NCBI GenBank assembly: GCA_017474045.1
Contig: JAFUHX010000009.1
Location: 1 to 58,007 of the forward strand
DNA length: 58,007 bases
Source: Clostridia bacterium
Lineage (GTDB): Bacteria; Bacillota; Clostridia; Oscillospirales; Acutalibacteraceae
Reading direction: 5' to 3'
Part shown: positions 39,781-52,929 of the stretch, piece after piece
Layout of the letters: every line of letters starts with the position of its first letter
Numbering within the stretch: position 1 is the stretch's first letter
The notes under the pieces: generated by a model
Database searches by the model: none
The model's input: the letters and a program-made list of their open reading frames with translations, nothing else
Told to the model about the DNA's origin: nothing
Made by a program: the position numbers and the translations under genes

Positions 39781-40659
39781 TCATTTTCTATCACTCTTGG
39801 TTAAACTCTTGCCCCTCTTCCTATACTCGCTCGGCGTCATGCCGGTATATTTCCTGAACAAACGGCTGAAATACAGCGCATTGTCATAACCGACAGTAGC
39901 TGCTATTTCAGCTATATTTTTATTGCTGTTTTCAAGGTAACCCTTTGCAGCAGCGATTCGCAAAGAAACGATATACTGCATAGGCGGTACCTTCATAACG
40001 CTTTTGAAGCTGTGGATAAACCAGTTGACACTCATAAGATGCTCCTGAGCGTACTGCTCAATGGATATGGGCTTATTGTAGTTGTCATTGAAATAGTGCA
40101 CAGCTCGTTCAATATCGTCAATGGTATCATTTTTCGCCTGTTTGCCTTCTTTGATATAACGGTTAATGGTAAGAAAAATATGATGCATATAAAGGCTTAT
40201 CATTTCATCATAGTTTTCACGCTGAAGCTGCAGCTCTCTGATAATCTGATTATATATCCAGGGGTAGTCGGGAGAAATGCCCGTAAAGAAAACATTTTCC
40301 TCCTTAGGAAGCTCATATCGGTCGAGATATTCTTCAACTTTCCATCCCGTGAAATGAACCCAGTACACTTCAGTTTTGTCTTTTGCGTAGTAATAATAAA
40401 CCTGAGGCTCACCGGGACGGAAAAGAATCATATTTCCCTTTGTCACAACAGTCGGCGTTTTGCTGCCTTTAAAATAGAACTCTCCTTTGCCTGCGGCAAT
40501 GTACAAAAGCTGATAATCGTTTCTTCCCTCAGGGTGAGGCGTTTCAATTACAGGAGTAGTATGAACACGGTAATAGCCGCAGTTATTAATCCTTAAAGGA
40601 ACACTCAGGTCCTCTAAGTTGGGGTTTTCATCATCAACATACGCTACGTTAATATACAA
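39781..40659 (-). CDS. AraC-family transcriptional regulator
   Basis: This 292-residue protein has an N-terminal cupin-type sugar-sensing domain (about 1-165, with GKGEFYF and LFRPGEPQVYYYY) and a C-terminal double helix-turn-helix (about 190-285). The latter carries the AraC signature IAEIAATVGYDNALYFSRLFRKYTGMTPSEYRK. The TTG at 40659 is chosen because GGGAGGG lies six bases upstream; the longer ATG frame has no site. It is divergent from the transporter and LacZ genes and probably activates them in response to a galactoside or related sugar. Activator and inducer are inference from position. Confidence 0.9.
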   Translation of the reverse strand: MYINVAYVDDENPNLEDLSVPLRINNCGYYRVHTTPVIETPHPEGRNDYQLLYIAAGKGEFYFKGSKTPTVVTKGNMILFRPGEPQVYYYYAKDKTEVYWVHFTGWKVEEYLDRYELPKEENVFFTGISPDYPWIYNQIIRELQLQRENYDEMISLYMHHIFLTINRYIKEGKQAKNDTIDDIERAVHYFNDNYNKPISIEQYAQEHLMSVNWFIHSFKSVMKVPPMQYIVSLRIAAAKGYLENSNKNIAEIAATVGYDNALYFSRLFRKYTGMTPSEYRKRGKSLTKSDRK

Positions 40660-40763
40660 GAGAATCCCTCCCTGTGTGATTATGTTCATATTATACACCA
40701 TATTAACCTTGCTTTCAACTACATACAAAGTGATTTTGTGTATATATTGGTTAATTTTATACA

Positions 40764-40792
40764 TTGAAAACAAAATAGCACGCTTGTATAAT
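40764..40792 (+). promoter_or_regulatory. Promoter of the galactoside operon
   Basis: TTGAAA (40764-40769), a 17-bp spacer and TATAAT (40787-40792). GTATA/TATAC half-sites lie just upstream at about 40740-40762, where an AraC-type regulator could bind. Confidence 0.65.
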
Positions 40793-40844
40793 GAAATCGT
40801 AAACTAAGCTTGGTAAACGAAACAATAAACAAGGAGAAAGAACA

Positions 40845-44824
<3,980 letters not shown>

Positions 44825-44870
44825 ATTTAATACAAATAAAATCATTCGATGCGGTTTAATTACCGAACAG

Positions 44871-44912
44871 AAAAAATCGGAGACGCCACATCTGAGGTGT
44901 CTTCGATTTTTT
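44871..44912 (+). terminator. Terminator of the galactoside operon
   Basis: AAAAAATCGGAGACGCC...GGTGTCTTCGATTTTTT hairpin, with two mismatches, about 50 bp after the lacZ stop. Confidence 0.85.
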
Positions 44913-44984
44913 AGTGCTTAAACTGTATATATAAAGTTTAAATATGGCTATCATATAAAAGATAAGGAATAAAGGAATGGTATT

Positions 44985-46037
44985 ATGGATTCGATTTTAG
45001 ATTTTTGGTCTCAGATGACCTCAAATCCACTTCTTTTCATTGCAGTAATACTTACATTAGGTGTTATTTTGGTTAACGGTTGGACAGATGCACCTAATGC
45101 TATAGCTACCTGTGTTGTAACACGGTGTATGCCACCAAAAGCGGCAATACTTATGGCGGCGGTTTTCAATTTCCTAGGCGTATCAGTTATGACTCTTTTT
45201 AATGCGACTGTTGCTGAAACCACTACAAAAATGGTGGATTTCGGTTCAGATTCGGACACAGCAATCATTGCGTTGAGCGCGGCGCTATTTGCCATTGTTC
45301 TGTGGGCTACAATTGCTTGGGTGTTTGGAATTCCCACAAGCGAAAGCCATGCACTGATTGCCGGTCTTACGGGTAGTGCAATCGCACTTCATGGTAGTTT
45401 GGACGGTGTTAACGGCAGTGAATGGATTAAGGTCATTTACGGTATCGGTATTTCAGTTATATTAGGCTTCGGACTGGGTTGGTTAGTATGTAAGCTTGTT
45501 ACAAAAATCTTTTATAACGCTGACAGACAAAAAACAGAAACTTTCTTCAGAACGGCTCAAATTGTAGGTGCGGCTTCAATGGCATTCATGCACGGCGCAC
45601 AGGACGGACAGAAATTTATGGGTGTTGTTCTTCTTTGTGTGTATATGTCCAAAGGACAGTCTTTGCCTTCAGATATAAACATACCTATATGGCTTATGGT
45701 TGTTTGTTCCGTTATTATGGCGGCAGGTACCGCTATGGGTGGTAAAAAGATTATCAAATCCGTTGGAATGGATATGGTAAAGCTTGAAAAATATCAAGGG
45801 TTTTCAGCAGATATCGCTGCTGCACTTTCTCTTCTGTTTTGTTCGGTGTTCAGTCTTCCTGTGTCAACAACTCATGCAAAAACCACATCCATTATGGGCG
45901 TTGGGGCAGTGAAAAGGGTTTCTGCTATTAACTTTGGTGTTGTAAAAGAAATGGTGCTTACTTGGGTGCTTACATTTCCCGGCTGCGGATTGGTAGGCTT
46001 TTTAATGACAAAACTATTTATGTTCATATTTGCTTAA
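44985..46037 (+). CDS. pit: PiT-family inorganic phosphate transporter
   Basis: This 350-residue membrane protein has about ten spans and both copies of the inverted PiT signature: NGWTDAPNAIATCVVTRCM near the N-terminus and FMHGAQDGQKFMGV in the second half, each opening a half of the transporter. GIPTSESHALIAGLTG and LPVSTTHAKTTSIMGVG are the matching substrate-site repeats. The protein imports phosphate with a cation. A DUF47 gene follows after 17 bp, the usual partner. Confidence 0.93.
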   Translation: MDSILDFWSQMTSNPLLFIAVILTLGVILVNGWTDAPNAIATCVVTRCMPPKAAILMAAVFNFLGVSVMTLFNATVAETTTKMVDFGSDSDTAIIALSAALFAIVLWATIAWVFGIPTSESHALIAGLTGSAIALHGSLDGVNGSEWIKVIYGIGISVILGFGLGWLVCKLVTKIFYNADRQKTETFFRTAQIVGAASMAFMHGAQDGQKFMGVVLLCVYMSKGQSLPSDINIPIWLMVVCSVIMAAGTAMGGKKIIKSVGMDMVKLEKYQGFSADIAAALSLLFCSVFSLPVSTTHAKTTSIMGVGAVKRVSAINFGVVKEMVLTWVLTFPGCGLVGFLMTKLFMFIFA

Positions 46038-46054
46038 CAGAAAGGATTTTAATT

Positions 46055-46675
46055 ATGGCTAAAGGTGATAAGTTTTATTTCGATAATTTTTCTGAAATTA
46101 CCGAACTTACAAAAAAAGCGGCGCTATACCTTGTGAAATGTCTTGAAAATTATACCACTGACAATGTGGAGATAATGCTCAAAAATATGCACGAAATTGA
46201 AAACAATGCTGACAAAAAGAAACACGAAATGAATGCGGCTCTTGCAAAGGCTTTTGTAACTCCTGTTGACCGTGAAGACCTTGATATGTTAAGTCACACT
46301 CTTGATGGAGTTATAGATAAGATTGAAGAAATATTACAGAAAATCTATATTTACAATATTAAGAAAATTTCCCCTGCGGTTATAGTGTTTGCAAGGCATA
46401 TTGTGAAATCCTGCGAGCTTCTCTGTGAACTTATGGACGAATTCAAAAATTTCAAGCGTTCCAAAAAAATCCACGACATAATCATTGAGCTTAACGATGC
46501 AGAAGAGGAATGCGATACTCTTTATCTGATGTCAGTACATGAAGCGACTAAAAATCCAGAAGATGTTTTTGCAACCCTTTCTCTTGTTAAAATATATGAT
46601 TGCTTTGAAGCATGTGCAGATGCCTGTGAGCATGTGGGCGAATGTGTAAGAACAGTTGTTATGAAAAACACATAA
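46055..46675 (+). CDS. DUF47 (PhoU-like) accessory protein of PiT transporter
   Basis: This 206-residue, wholly helical protein is of the DUF47 family, related to PhoU. It contains the repeated acidic motif of the family (EIENNADKKKHEMN and ELNDAEEECDTLYLMSVHEA), which binds metal clusters in PhoU. DUF47 proteins are encoded beside PiT transporters and are thought to control their gating or expression. The ATG at 46055 has AGAAAGGA upstream; the longer frame overlaps the pit gene and lacks a site. Confidence 0.9.
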   Translation: MAKGDKFYFDNFSEITELTKKAALYLVKCLENYTTDNVEIMLKNMHEIENNADKKKHEMNAALAKAFVTPVDREDLDMLSHTLDGVIDKIEEILQKIYIYNIKKISPAVIVFARHIVKSCELLCELMDEFKNFKRSKKIHDIIIELNDAEEECDTLYLMSVHEATKNPEDVFATLSLVKIYDCFEACADACEHVGECVRTVVMKNT

Positions 46676-46751
46676 ACAGCAATTTGGTAATTTTTCACAT
46701 ATCTATCCCGTTTGTTTTAATCAATTTTTACAATGAAACTTTACAGATAAG

Positions 46752-46780
46752 TTGACAGGTGTAAAGCGTAGTGATATAAT
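46752..46780 (+). promoter_or_regulatory. Promoter of the nad operon with candidate NiaR site
   Basis: Consensus TTGACA (46752-46757), a 17-bp spacer and TATAAT (46775-46780). The block TTGACAGGTGTAAA covering the -35 resembles the GACAGGTGT core of NiaR operators in Firmicutes. A repressor there would block polymerase. The site call rests on memory of the motif and on niaR being the last gene of the operon. Confidence 0.6.
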
Positions 46781-46819
46781 TCTCATCGTGATAATCATAA
46801 ACATCAAGGAAGTAAAACT

Positions 46820-47719
46820 ATGATAAGCAAAATTATAAAATTAAAAGAAGAAAAGAAGGCAGTAATCCTTGCTCATTACTACGCTCCCGATGAAGTTCAG
46901 CAAATTGCTGATTTTGTGGGTGATTCATTTTATCTTGCAAAAAAAGCAAAGGAGACAAGGGCTGATATAATAGTTTTCTGCGGTGTACGTTTTATGGGCG
47001 AAAGTGCGAAAATTCTGAATCCCGACAAAAAAGTTCTTATGCCTGACCCTACCGCTGACTGTCCTATGGCACACATGGTAAAGAAGGGTAAAATCGAAGA
47101 AATGCGAAATGCTTTCGGTGACTTATCAGTTGTGTGCTACATTAATTCAACAGCTGAACTGAAATGTCAGAGTGATGTTTGTGTCACATCCTCAAATGCC
47201 GTTAAGATTGTAAAAGCACTTAACAGTAAAAATATATTCTTCATTCCTGACAAGAACCTTGGATCTTTTGTTGCAAAGCAAGTCCCTGAAAAGAATATTA
47301 TCCTTAACGACGGCTTTTGTCCGATACACGCTAAGATTACCTGTGATCAAGTGTTAAAAGTAAAAATGAAGCATCCTGAAGCGCTTATACTAAGCCATCC
47401 CGAATGCGAAAAGGAAGTGCTTGATGTATCCGATTTTATCGGCAGTACGGCAGAAATCATCGATTATGTAAAAAACTGCAATGCCGATGAGTTCATTATC
47501 TGTACAGAAAAGGGCGTTGAGTATAAGCTTCTTTGTGACAACACTGATAAAAGGTTCTTTTTTCCTGAGCCTTGCCCGTGCTGTACTGATATGAAGCTTA
47601 ATACATTGGAAAACATTCTGAATGTGCTGACAACCGAAAGCAACGAAATCGTTGTGAATGAGGAAGTTATCCGTAAGGCTATGATTCCTCTTAACAAAAT
47701 GCTTGAAATTGCGAGATGA
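46820..47719 (+). CDS. nadA: Quinolinate synthase NadA
   Basis: This 299-residue iron-sulfur enzyme condenses iminoaspartate with dihydroxyacetone phosphate to quinolinate. It shows the three-fold pseudo-symmetric layout with one cysteine per domain for the 4Fe-4S cluster, in CGVRFMGESAKIL, VCVTSSNAVKIV and the C-terminal CPCCTDMKLNTLENI. The N-terminal LAHYYAPDEVQQIADFVGDSF is the substrate-site helix. It is the short form common in anaerobes and thermophiles. It is the first gene of nadA-nadB-nadC-niaR, and nadB starts 4 bp after its stop. Confidence 0.95.
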   Translation: MISKIIKLKEEKKAVILAHYYAPDEVQQIADFVGDSFYLAKKAKETRADIIVFCGVRFMGESAKILNPDKKVLMPDPTADCPMAHMVKKGKIEEMRNAFGDLSVVCYINSTAELKCQSDVCVTSSNAVKIVKALNSKNIFFIPDKNLGSFVAKQVPEKNIILNDGFCPIHAKITCDQVLKVKMKHPEALILSHPECEKEVLDVSDFIGSTAEIIDYVKNCNADEFIICTEKGVEYKLLCDNTDKRFFFPEPCPCCTDMKLNTLENILNVLTTESNEIVVNEEVIRKAMIPLNKMLEIAR

Positions 47720-47723
47720 TAAA

Positions 47724-48992
47724 ATGAATACAGATATTGTAATAGTAGGCAGTGGTGTGGCAGGTCTTTACTGCGCACTAAATCTGCCCGAATATAAAAA
47801 GATTACTATTGTAACCAAAGATGAAGCTCCTAAAAGTGATTCTTTTCTTGCACAGGGCGGTATATGTGTACTTCGTGATGAGGCGGATTTCAAAGCCTTC
47901 TATGAAGACACAATGAGAGCAGGTCACTACGAAAATAATCCCGATTCGGTAGAAATTATGATTCGTTCCTCTCAGGAGGTAATAAGAGACCTTGTTTTTT
48001 TTGGTGCAAAATTTGAAAAAGACGGTGAAGAATTTACATATACCCGTGAGGGTGCCCACTCAAATCCAAGAATACTTTTTCACGAGGATGAAACGGGTAA
48101 GGAAATCACACAGAATCTGCTTAATACCGTAAGAAACAGAAGAAATATTACCCTGATAGAAAACTTTACAATGGTGGACCTTATCTGCTATAATAACGAG
48201 TGTACAGGTATAATCGGTAAAGACAGCAATGGTGAGTATGTAAGTATTTCTGCTGATTACACTGTTCTTGCAACGGGTGGTATAGGCGGATTGTTCAAGC
48301 ATTCCACCAATTACCGTCACCTGACGGGCGATGCGTTGGCTGTAGCCTTAAAGTATGGAATTAAGCTGCAGCATATTGATTACATACAGATTCACCCGAC
48401 TACTCTTTACACAAAAAAGAACGGCAGAGAGTTTCTTATCTCAGAATCCGTAAGAGGCGAAGGTGCAATACTTCTCAATTCAAAAGGAGAAAGATTTGTA
48501 AACGAGCTTCTTCCGAGAGATGTTGTGGCAAACGCTATATTTGACGAAATGAAAAAAGAAGGCAGTGAACATGTGTGGTTGTCTCTTTCTCCCATACCTG
48601 AAGAAGAAATAAAAGCTCATTTTCCGAATATTTATCAGCATTGTCTTGAAGAAGGCTACGATGTAACCAAAGAGCCTATTCCGGTTGTGCCTTCACAGCA
48701 TTATTTTATGGGCGGTATTGATGTTGATAAGTTCAGTAAAACATCAATGGAGCGTCTTTATGCTGTGGGTGAAACTGCCTGCAACGGCGTTCACGGACGC
48801 AACAGACTGGCGAGCAATTCACTTTTAGAAAGTCTTGTTTTTGCAAAGCGTGCCGCCGGTCATATGGTAAATAATTATCTTCCGGCAGAAAATAAAAGAG
48901 AAATAAAAATAGACCCGTCACAGTATGACGGATACGAAGAAAGATATAAAAATGCAGTTCTCGAAGCAATAGAAAAGGAGAAGAAAAAATGA
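47724..48992 (+). CDS. nadB: L-aspartate oxidase NadB (short form)
   Basis: This 422-residue flavoprotein oxidises L-aspartate to iminoaspartate for NadA. It has the FAD-binding GSGVAGLYCALNLP at the N-terminus, AQGGICVLRDEADF, the HPTTLY substrate-site segment, RGEGAILLNSKGERF and the C-terminal GETACNGVHGRNRLASNSLLE. It lacks most of the C-terminal helical domain of the 530-residue E. coli enzyme; the active-site elements are intact. The start lies 4 bp after nadA and the stop overlaps nadC (ATGA). Confidence 0.94.
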   Translation: MNTDIVIVGSGVAGLYCALNLPEYKKITIVTKDEAPKSDSFLAQGGICVLRDEADFKAFYEDTMRAGHYENNPDSVEIMIRSSQEVIRDLVFFGAKFEKDGEEFTYTREGAHSNPRILFHEDETGKEITQNLLNTVRNRRNITLIENFTMVDLICYNNECTGIIGKDSNGEYVSISADYTVLATGGIGGLFKHSTNYRHLTGDALAVALKYGIKLQHIDYIQIHPTTLYTKKNGREFLISESVRGEGAILLNSKGERFVNELLPRDVVANAIFDEMKKEGSEHVWLSLSPIPEEEIKAHFPNIYQHCLEEGYDVTKEPIPVVPSQHYFMGGIDVDKFSKTSMERLYAVGETACNGVHGRNRLASNSLLESLVFAKRAAGHMVNNYLPAENKREIKIDPSQYDGYEERYKNAVLEAIEKEKKK

Positions 48993-49840
48993 ACAGTATT
49001 ACAATGAAGCTGAATGCAGATAATCTTATTTTGAGTGCCTTACAGGAAGATATCACAAGCGAGGACATTACAACAAATTCAGTTATGCCGCAGTATCAGC
49101 TCGGTGAAGTTGAACTTATATGTAAAGAAGACGGCATTGTTGCAGGTATTGATGTGTTTAAAAGGGTTTTTGAACTCCTTGATGAAAAGACTGAATTTGA
49201 TTTCAGCTGTAAGGACGGAGATGCAGTTAAGAACGGTCAGAAGCTCGGAACTGTAAAAGGTGACATCAGAGTTCTTCTTTCAGGCGAGAGAACTGCTCTT
49301 AATTATCTTCAGAGAATGAGTGGTATTGCAACATACACAAGAAAGATTGCCGATTTATTGGAGGGTACTGATACAAAGCTTCTCGATACCAGAAAGACTA
49401 CACCTAACATGAGAGTATTTGAAAAATACGCCGTTAAAGTTGGAGGCGGATACAATCATCGATATAATTTAAGCGACGGTATTCTCCTTAAAGACAATCA
49501 CATCGGTGCGGCAGGCGGTGTAAAAGAAGCCGTTACCATGGCTAAAGAGTATGCTCCCTTTGTTCGCAAGATTGAAGTTGAGGTTGAAAATCTTGATATG
49601 CTCAAAGAAGCACTTGAAGCAGGTGCAGACATCATCATGCTTGACAATATGAGTGTTGAAGAAATGAAAGAGGCTGTAAAGCTTTGCCGGGGCAAAGCAG
49701 AAACAGAGTGCAGCGGCAACGTAACAAAAGAAAATGTGGCAAGACTTGTCGATATCGGTGTTGATTACATTTCAAGCGGTGCACTCACTCATTCTTCACC
49801 CATACTTGACCTTTCCCTAAAGAATCTTCACGCTATATGA
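48989..49840 (+). CDS. nadC: Nicotinate-nucleotide pyrophosphorylase (quinolinate phosphoribosyltransferase) NadC
   Basis: This 283-residue enzyme converts quinolinate and PRPP to nicotinate mononucleotide. Landmarks are LQEDITSEDITTNS, GERTALNYLQRMSGIAT, the DTRKTTPNMRVFEKYAVKVGGGYNHRYNLSDGILLKDNHI block (PRPP and quinolinate site) and the GVDYISSGALTHS phosphate-binding end. Its ATG overlaps the nadB stop by 4 bp, giving coupled translation. Confidence 0.96.
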   Translation: MNSITMKLNADNLILSALQEDITSEDITTNSVMPQYQLGEVELICKEDGIVAGIDVFKRVFELLDEKTEFDFSCKDGDAVKNGQKLGTVKGDIRVLLSGERTALNYLQRMSGIATYTRKIADLLEGTDTKLLDTRKTTPNMRVFEKYAVKVGGGYNHRYNLSDGILLKDNHIGAAGGVKEAVTMAKEYAPFVRKIEVEVENLDMLKEALEAGADIIMLDNMSVEEMKEAVKLCRGKAETECSGNVTKENVARLVDIGVDYISSGALTHSSPILDLSLKNLHAI

Positions 49841-49863
49841 ATTTTTAATTCAAGGAGAAAATT

Positions 49864-50376
49864 ATGAAGGCGCAGGAAAGAAGAAAAGCAATTATAAATA
49901 TTCTGCTTTCAGAAGACAGACCGATACCCGGCGGTGAGCTTTCTGAAAAATGCGGAGTATCAAGGCAGATAATAGTTCAGGATATTGCCGTTTTGAAAGG
50001 TCAGGGCTTTGATATTCTTTCTACCCACAACGGCTACCTTGCGCAGAAGTCACCGTTTAAAGATAGAGTTTTTAAAGTTAAACACTCGACTGAACAGACT
50101 GAAGACGAGCTCAGCACGATTGTTGAACTTGGCGGAACTGTTGTTGATGTTTTTGTATGGCATAAGGTTTACGGAAAAATGTCGGCTCCTCTGAATATTT
50201 TCTCCGAACTTCAGATAAAGCAATTTATTGAAGGAATAAGAGCCGGAAAGTCAACAGAGCTTATGAACATTACGGGTGGTTATCACTATCATACTGTCCG
50301 TGCAGAAAAGGAAGAAACTCTTGATCTGATAGCAGAAGAATTATCAAAAAAAGGTTATATAGCACCGGAAATTTAA
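49864..50376 (+). CDS. niaR: NiaR, niacin-responsive transcriptional repressor
   Basis: The 170-residue protein has an N-terminal winged helix (AIINILLSEDRPIPGGELSEKCGVSRQIIVQDIAVLKGQGF). A 3H domain follows with its three characteristic histidines, one in FVWHKVYG and two in GGYHYHTVRA. NiaR binds nicotinic acid and represses NAD synthesis and uptake genes in Firmicutes. Its place as last gene of nadABC, together with a candidate site on the operon promoter, implies negative feedback. The start follows AAGGAGA. Confidence 0.93.
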   Translation: MKAQERRKAIINILLSEDRPIPGGELSEKCGVSRQIIVQDIAVLKGQGFDILSTHNGYLAQKSPFKDRVFKVKHSTEQTEDELSTIVELGGTVVDVFVWHKVYGKMSAPLNIFSELQIKQFIEGIRAGKSTELMNITGGYHYHTVRAEKEETLDLIAEELSKKGYIAPEI

Positions 50377-50416
50377 TTTGGATTTGCAAAGATTCTCCTC
50401 AATCCTATATTCTTTT

Positions 50417-50465
50417 AAAACACAAGCCTCTTTCAATGGACAAAAAGAGGCTTGTGTGTTCTTTA
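50417..50465. terminator. Terminator of the nad operon
   Basis: AACACAAGCCTCTTT...AAAGAGGCTTGTGTGTT, a 15-bp stem followed by CTTTAT. Confidence 0.9.
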
Positions 50466-50843
50466 TATAGTTGATTAAAATTTGTGATAAAATTTTAGTA
50501 TCACAGCCTGTTTTCAATATCAAGAGCTGCTTTGCTTCTTCTTCTGACAACAAAAACATTCTGTGCTCTGCCAAAATTACGAGGGCGATACCCTCACCAT
50601 ATAACTGTTAAGGTTGTCAAATAATCTTCAAGGAAGGATGTAATAATTCAATAACACTCAGAAGAAAAAACTTTTTCTTCTTGGGGGTAGGTGTGAAGCA
50701 AAAAAATATTTTTCAACTTTTTTCAAAAGTCGGAAATATTTTTGTAGTGTTTCTTCTCATTACTTTTAGGGGCGGTTTTGAAAAATGAAACTGCCCTCAA
50801 AAAAACGAGAGCAGTAAAAATGTTTGATTAGACAAATCGTGTG
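50466..50843. other. Gene-free interval between the nad operon and the TraX gene
   Basis: A GGGCGGTTTT...GAAACTGCCC hairpin lies near 50770-50797. A minus-strand open frame (50344-50574, with the segment EHRMFLLSEEEAKQLL) has a protein-like start but no ribosome site and runs into the terminator. No other gene is seen. Confidence 0.4.
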
Positions 50844-51587
50844 TCAACTAATGTATTGAATATAGCCTATGATAAACAGATGTAAAGGATAGTATATGTA
50901 AAAAAGCCATTTCATAATTTTGTTTATCTTGGGGCTTTGTCCTCTTTGTCCGTTATACATCATAATAACAGGTATTGAAAAGACAATTCCCATTTGTATA
51001 ATCCCGTAAAGCTTATCAAGTGCAAAGAAATATACAACAGAATAAATAGCTACATAAAAAATCATCCATAACATCTGTTTTTTGAGATTTCCTCTGTTTG
51101 TGCCGATAGCCATAATGCAAAGGCTTGCAATACAGCTCCAGTCACTTGGGAAGGTAATAACGCAAATAAGTAATACAAGAATAACTTTTATGCTTGATTT
51201 TATTTTTTCGCTGTTTACAACACGAAGCATTACCAAGCCCCATGCAAGAGGCCACATAACACTTGTTTGATTGAAAATATCTCCGTAGTAAAATGGGATA
51301 AAGGATTTCCAATCAATGAAACTTGAAGACGCGAATATGTAGGCAAAATGCGATATAAACGCAAACGCAAATAACCGTAGAGTATATTTATTTATATTTT
51401 TAGTGTAGTGATAACCTTCCGCTATGAAATAACACATAATCGGGCATGTGAGTCTGCCGATTATATGTAACACAACAGGGATAATTCCATCGTTGTATCC
51501 CGGAAAAACCAACCACGCAATATGGTCAATAGTCATTGCGACAATCGCAATAATTTTTATTGTATTTGAGTTTAGTATCTTTTTCAT
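50844..51587 (-). CDS. TraX family membrane protein
   Basis: This 247-residue membrane protein has about seven to eight spans. TIKIIAIVAMTIDHIAWLVFP, GRLTCPIMCYFIAEGYHYTKN, and the closing YIYYPLHLFIIGYI are the hallmarks of the TraX family, named after the F-plasmid pilin acetylase and widespread in Firmicute chromosomes. The conserved D-H and R-x-P-x-F/Y features suggest acyltransfer across the membrane. The chromosomal role is not known. A transglutaminase-like gene lies upstream on the same strand. Confidence 0.85.
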   Translation of the reverse strand: MKKILNSNTIKIIAIVAMTIDHIAWLVFPGYNDGIIPVVLHIIGRLTCPIMCYFIAEGYHYTKNINKYTLRLFAFAFISHFAYIFASSSFIDWKSFIPFYYGDIFNQTSVMWPLAWGLVMLRVVNSEKIKSSIKVILVLLICVITFPSDWSCIASLCIMAIGTNRGNLKKQMLWMIFYVAIYSVVYFFALDKLYGIIQMGIVFSIPVIMMYNGQRGQSPKINKIMKWLFYIYYPLHLFIIGYIQYIS

Positions 51588-51621
51588 AACCACTCTGCCA
51601 AATTATTTTCTCTTAAACTAA

Positions 51622-52515
51622 TTATTCAGTTAAGTCACTTCTCGGAGCAATATTTTTTATTTCCGGTATAGCAGAGCTAAACTGCTTTCTTCCCGAAAAG
51701 GTGTTTTCCGACCTTCTGTCAGTTGAATTATCTGCCCAGGTGCTGAGGTTTGAAATACAAAACTTCAAAAAGCTGTTCATATAAACATCAAAGTTTTCCT
51801 GCTTACCGTTGAAGCTATATCCCTTAACTACAGGCTCTTTATTTTCCAAAAACAGTTCTCTTATTTCAAATATATCTAAAAGCTCGCCCTCTTTATCTGT
51901 GAACCAACAACCAAAGGACGGGTCAAAGGAGCACCATTTATCTTCTTCGGATATGTAAACCAAGCAAGTGAAATGAGAGCCTGTGAATTCCGAGGATACC
52001 ATAGCCACAGGGAACGCTTTTATGCCTACAGCTATAAGGCAATCTGCAAACGCTATTGCTCTGTAACGGCAGTTAATCGCATGCTTAAAGGACTTATCAA
52101 ATGAATAGTCCAAAATATCAAAGGTGTCATCATCCAGCATTTTCATTTGCATACCGCTGTAATATGTATGCTCTGTAAGCCATTCAAGAAGCTGAACGGT
52201 TTTGTCAAAATCGCTGTCAGCAGTTGCTATATCTGATAAATTATATTTTTCATTAAGCTGTATGTGGAAATCATAGGGCTTTATAATTTTATCAAGCTCT
52301 GTTTCTGCAAGCTCTGTTTTCTCCGACGCCATATCCTTAATGCATACAGGCTCTCTTAATAGCTCTTTTTCATAATCCATTTCAGAAACAAATTCAGAAT
52401 ACTTTTCACTACTGAATTGAACTATAATTCTATCGATTAAATCAAATCTTAGATTAACAACAACGAGAATTATAACTACTAAACCTATAATAATCGGGAA
52501 TTTATATTTTTTCAT
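51622..52515 (-). CDS. Membrane-anchored transglutaminase-like protein
   Basis: This 297-residue protein has an N-terminal membrane anchor (about 7-22), a helical region, and a transglutaminase-core-like domain. The triad is visible as C149 in INCRYRAIAFADCL, H181 in GSHFTCLVYI and D198 in WCSFDPSFG. The complete triad implies peptidase or transpeptidase-type chemistry on the outer face of the membrane. No target can be named. It lies 34 bp upstream of the TraX-like gene on the same strand and may be co-transcribed. Confidence 0.75.
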   Translation of the reverse strand: MKKYKFPIIIGLVVIILVVVNLRFDLIDRIIVQFSSEKYSEFVSEMDYEKELLREPVCIKDMASEKTELAETELDKIIKPYDFHIQLNEKYNLSDIATADSDFDKTVQLLEWLTEHTYYSGMQMKMLDDDTFDILDYSFDKSFKHAINCRYRAIAFADCLIAVGIKAFPVAMVSSEFTGSHFTCLVYISEEDKWCSFDPSFGCWFTDKEGELLDIFEIRELFLENKEPVVKGYSFNGKQENFDVYMNSFLKFCISNLSTWADNSTDRRSENTFSGRKQFSSAIPEIKNIAPRSDLTE

Positions 52516-52867
52516 TTTCCCACCCTCATCTCATTAAAACTTTATTATAAAATTATTATACCACACAGTTACAGCACAAATCAACCTGAATACATGTCCA
52601 TGTGCTTTAAGTTTAAGTGTGAGGATTTTCTTATGCAAAAAACCAAAACAACGGAGATGAAAAAATGCTTTAGTAACCAACCGAAAAAGCAGTAAAAAGC
52701 GTGGGATAAGTCTTAGCAAACATTGATTGTGCATACAAATTTCACTTATTAGTGACAGCCTTAAAACTGTAAAAACCGACATAACAAAAAGTCGCACTCC
52801 TAAAGGAATGCGACGATACATAAAATTATTAAATTAAATACAAAACTCTATTTTAAGCAAAAAAATT
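52516..52867. other. Gene-free interval
   Basis: A small GTCGCA...TGCGAC hairpin lies near 52790-52815. A minus-strand open frame (52534-52821) has no ribosome site and unlikely composition, and I do not call it. Nothing else was seen. Confidence 0.4.
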
Positions 52868-52924
52868 GAGTATTCACAGGTCAAATCCCTTATGAATACT
52901 CACTATGGTACGGGTATTCATAAC
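52868..52924. repeat. Palindromic TGGTRCGG element, copy A
   Basis: GAGTATTCA and TGAATACTC form a hairpin. They are followed by TGGTACGGGTATTCATAAC, whose GTATTCATAA can pair perfectly with the right arm TTATGAATAC instead. It has the same design as the element at 53564. Confidence 0.6.
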
Positions 52925-52929
52925 GGACT

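Noticed and set aside
50344-50574. 76-residue minus-strand frame beginning MAEHRMFLLSEEEAKQLL
   Set aside because: The start looks protein-like, but there is no ribosome site and the frame runs through the nad operon terminator into niaR. At most a remnant.
52534-52821. 95-residue minus-strand frame
   Set aside because: No ribosome site, and an Arg/Leu/Phe/Cys-rich composition typical of non-coding AT-rich sequence.
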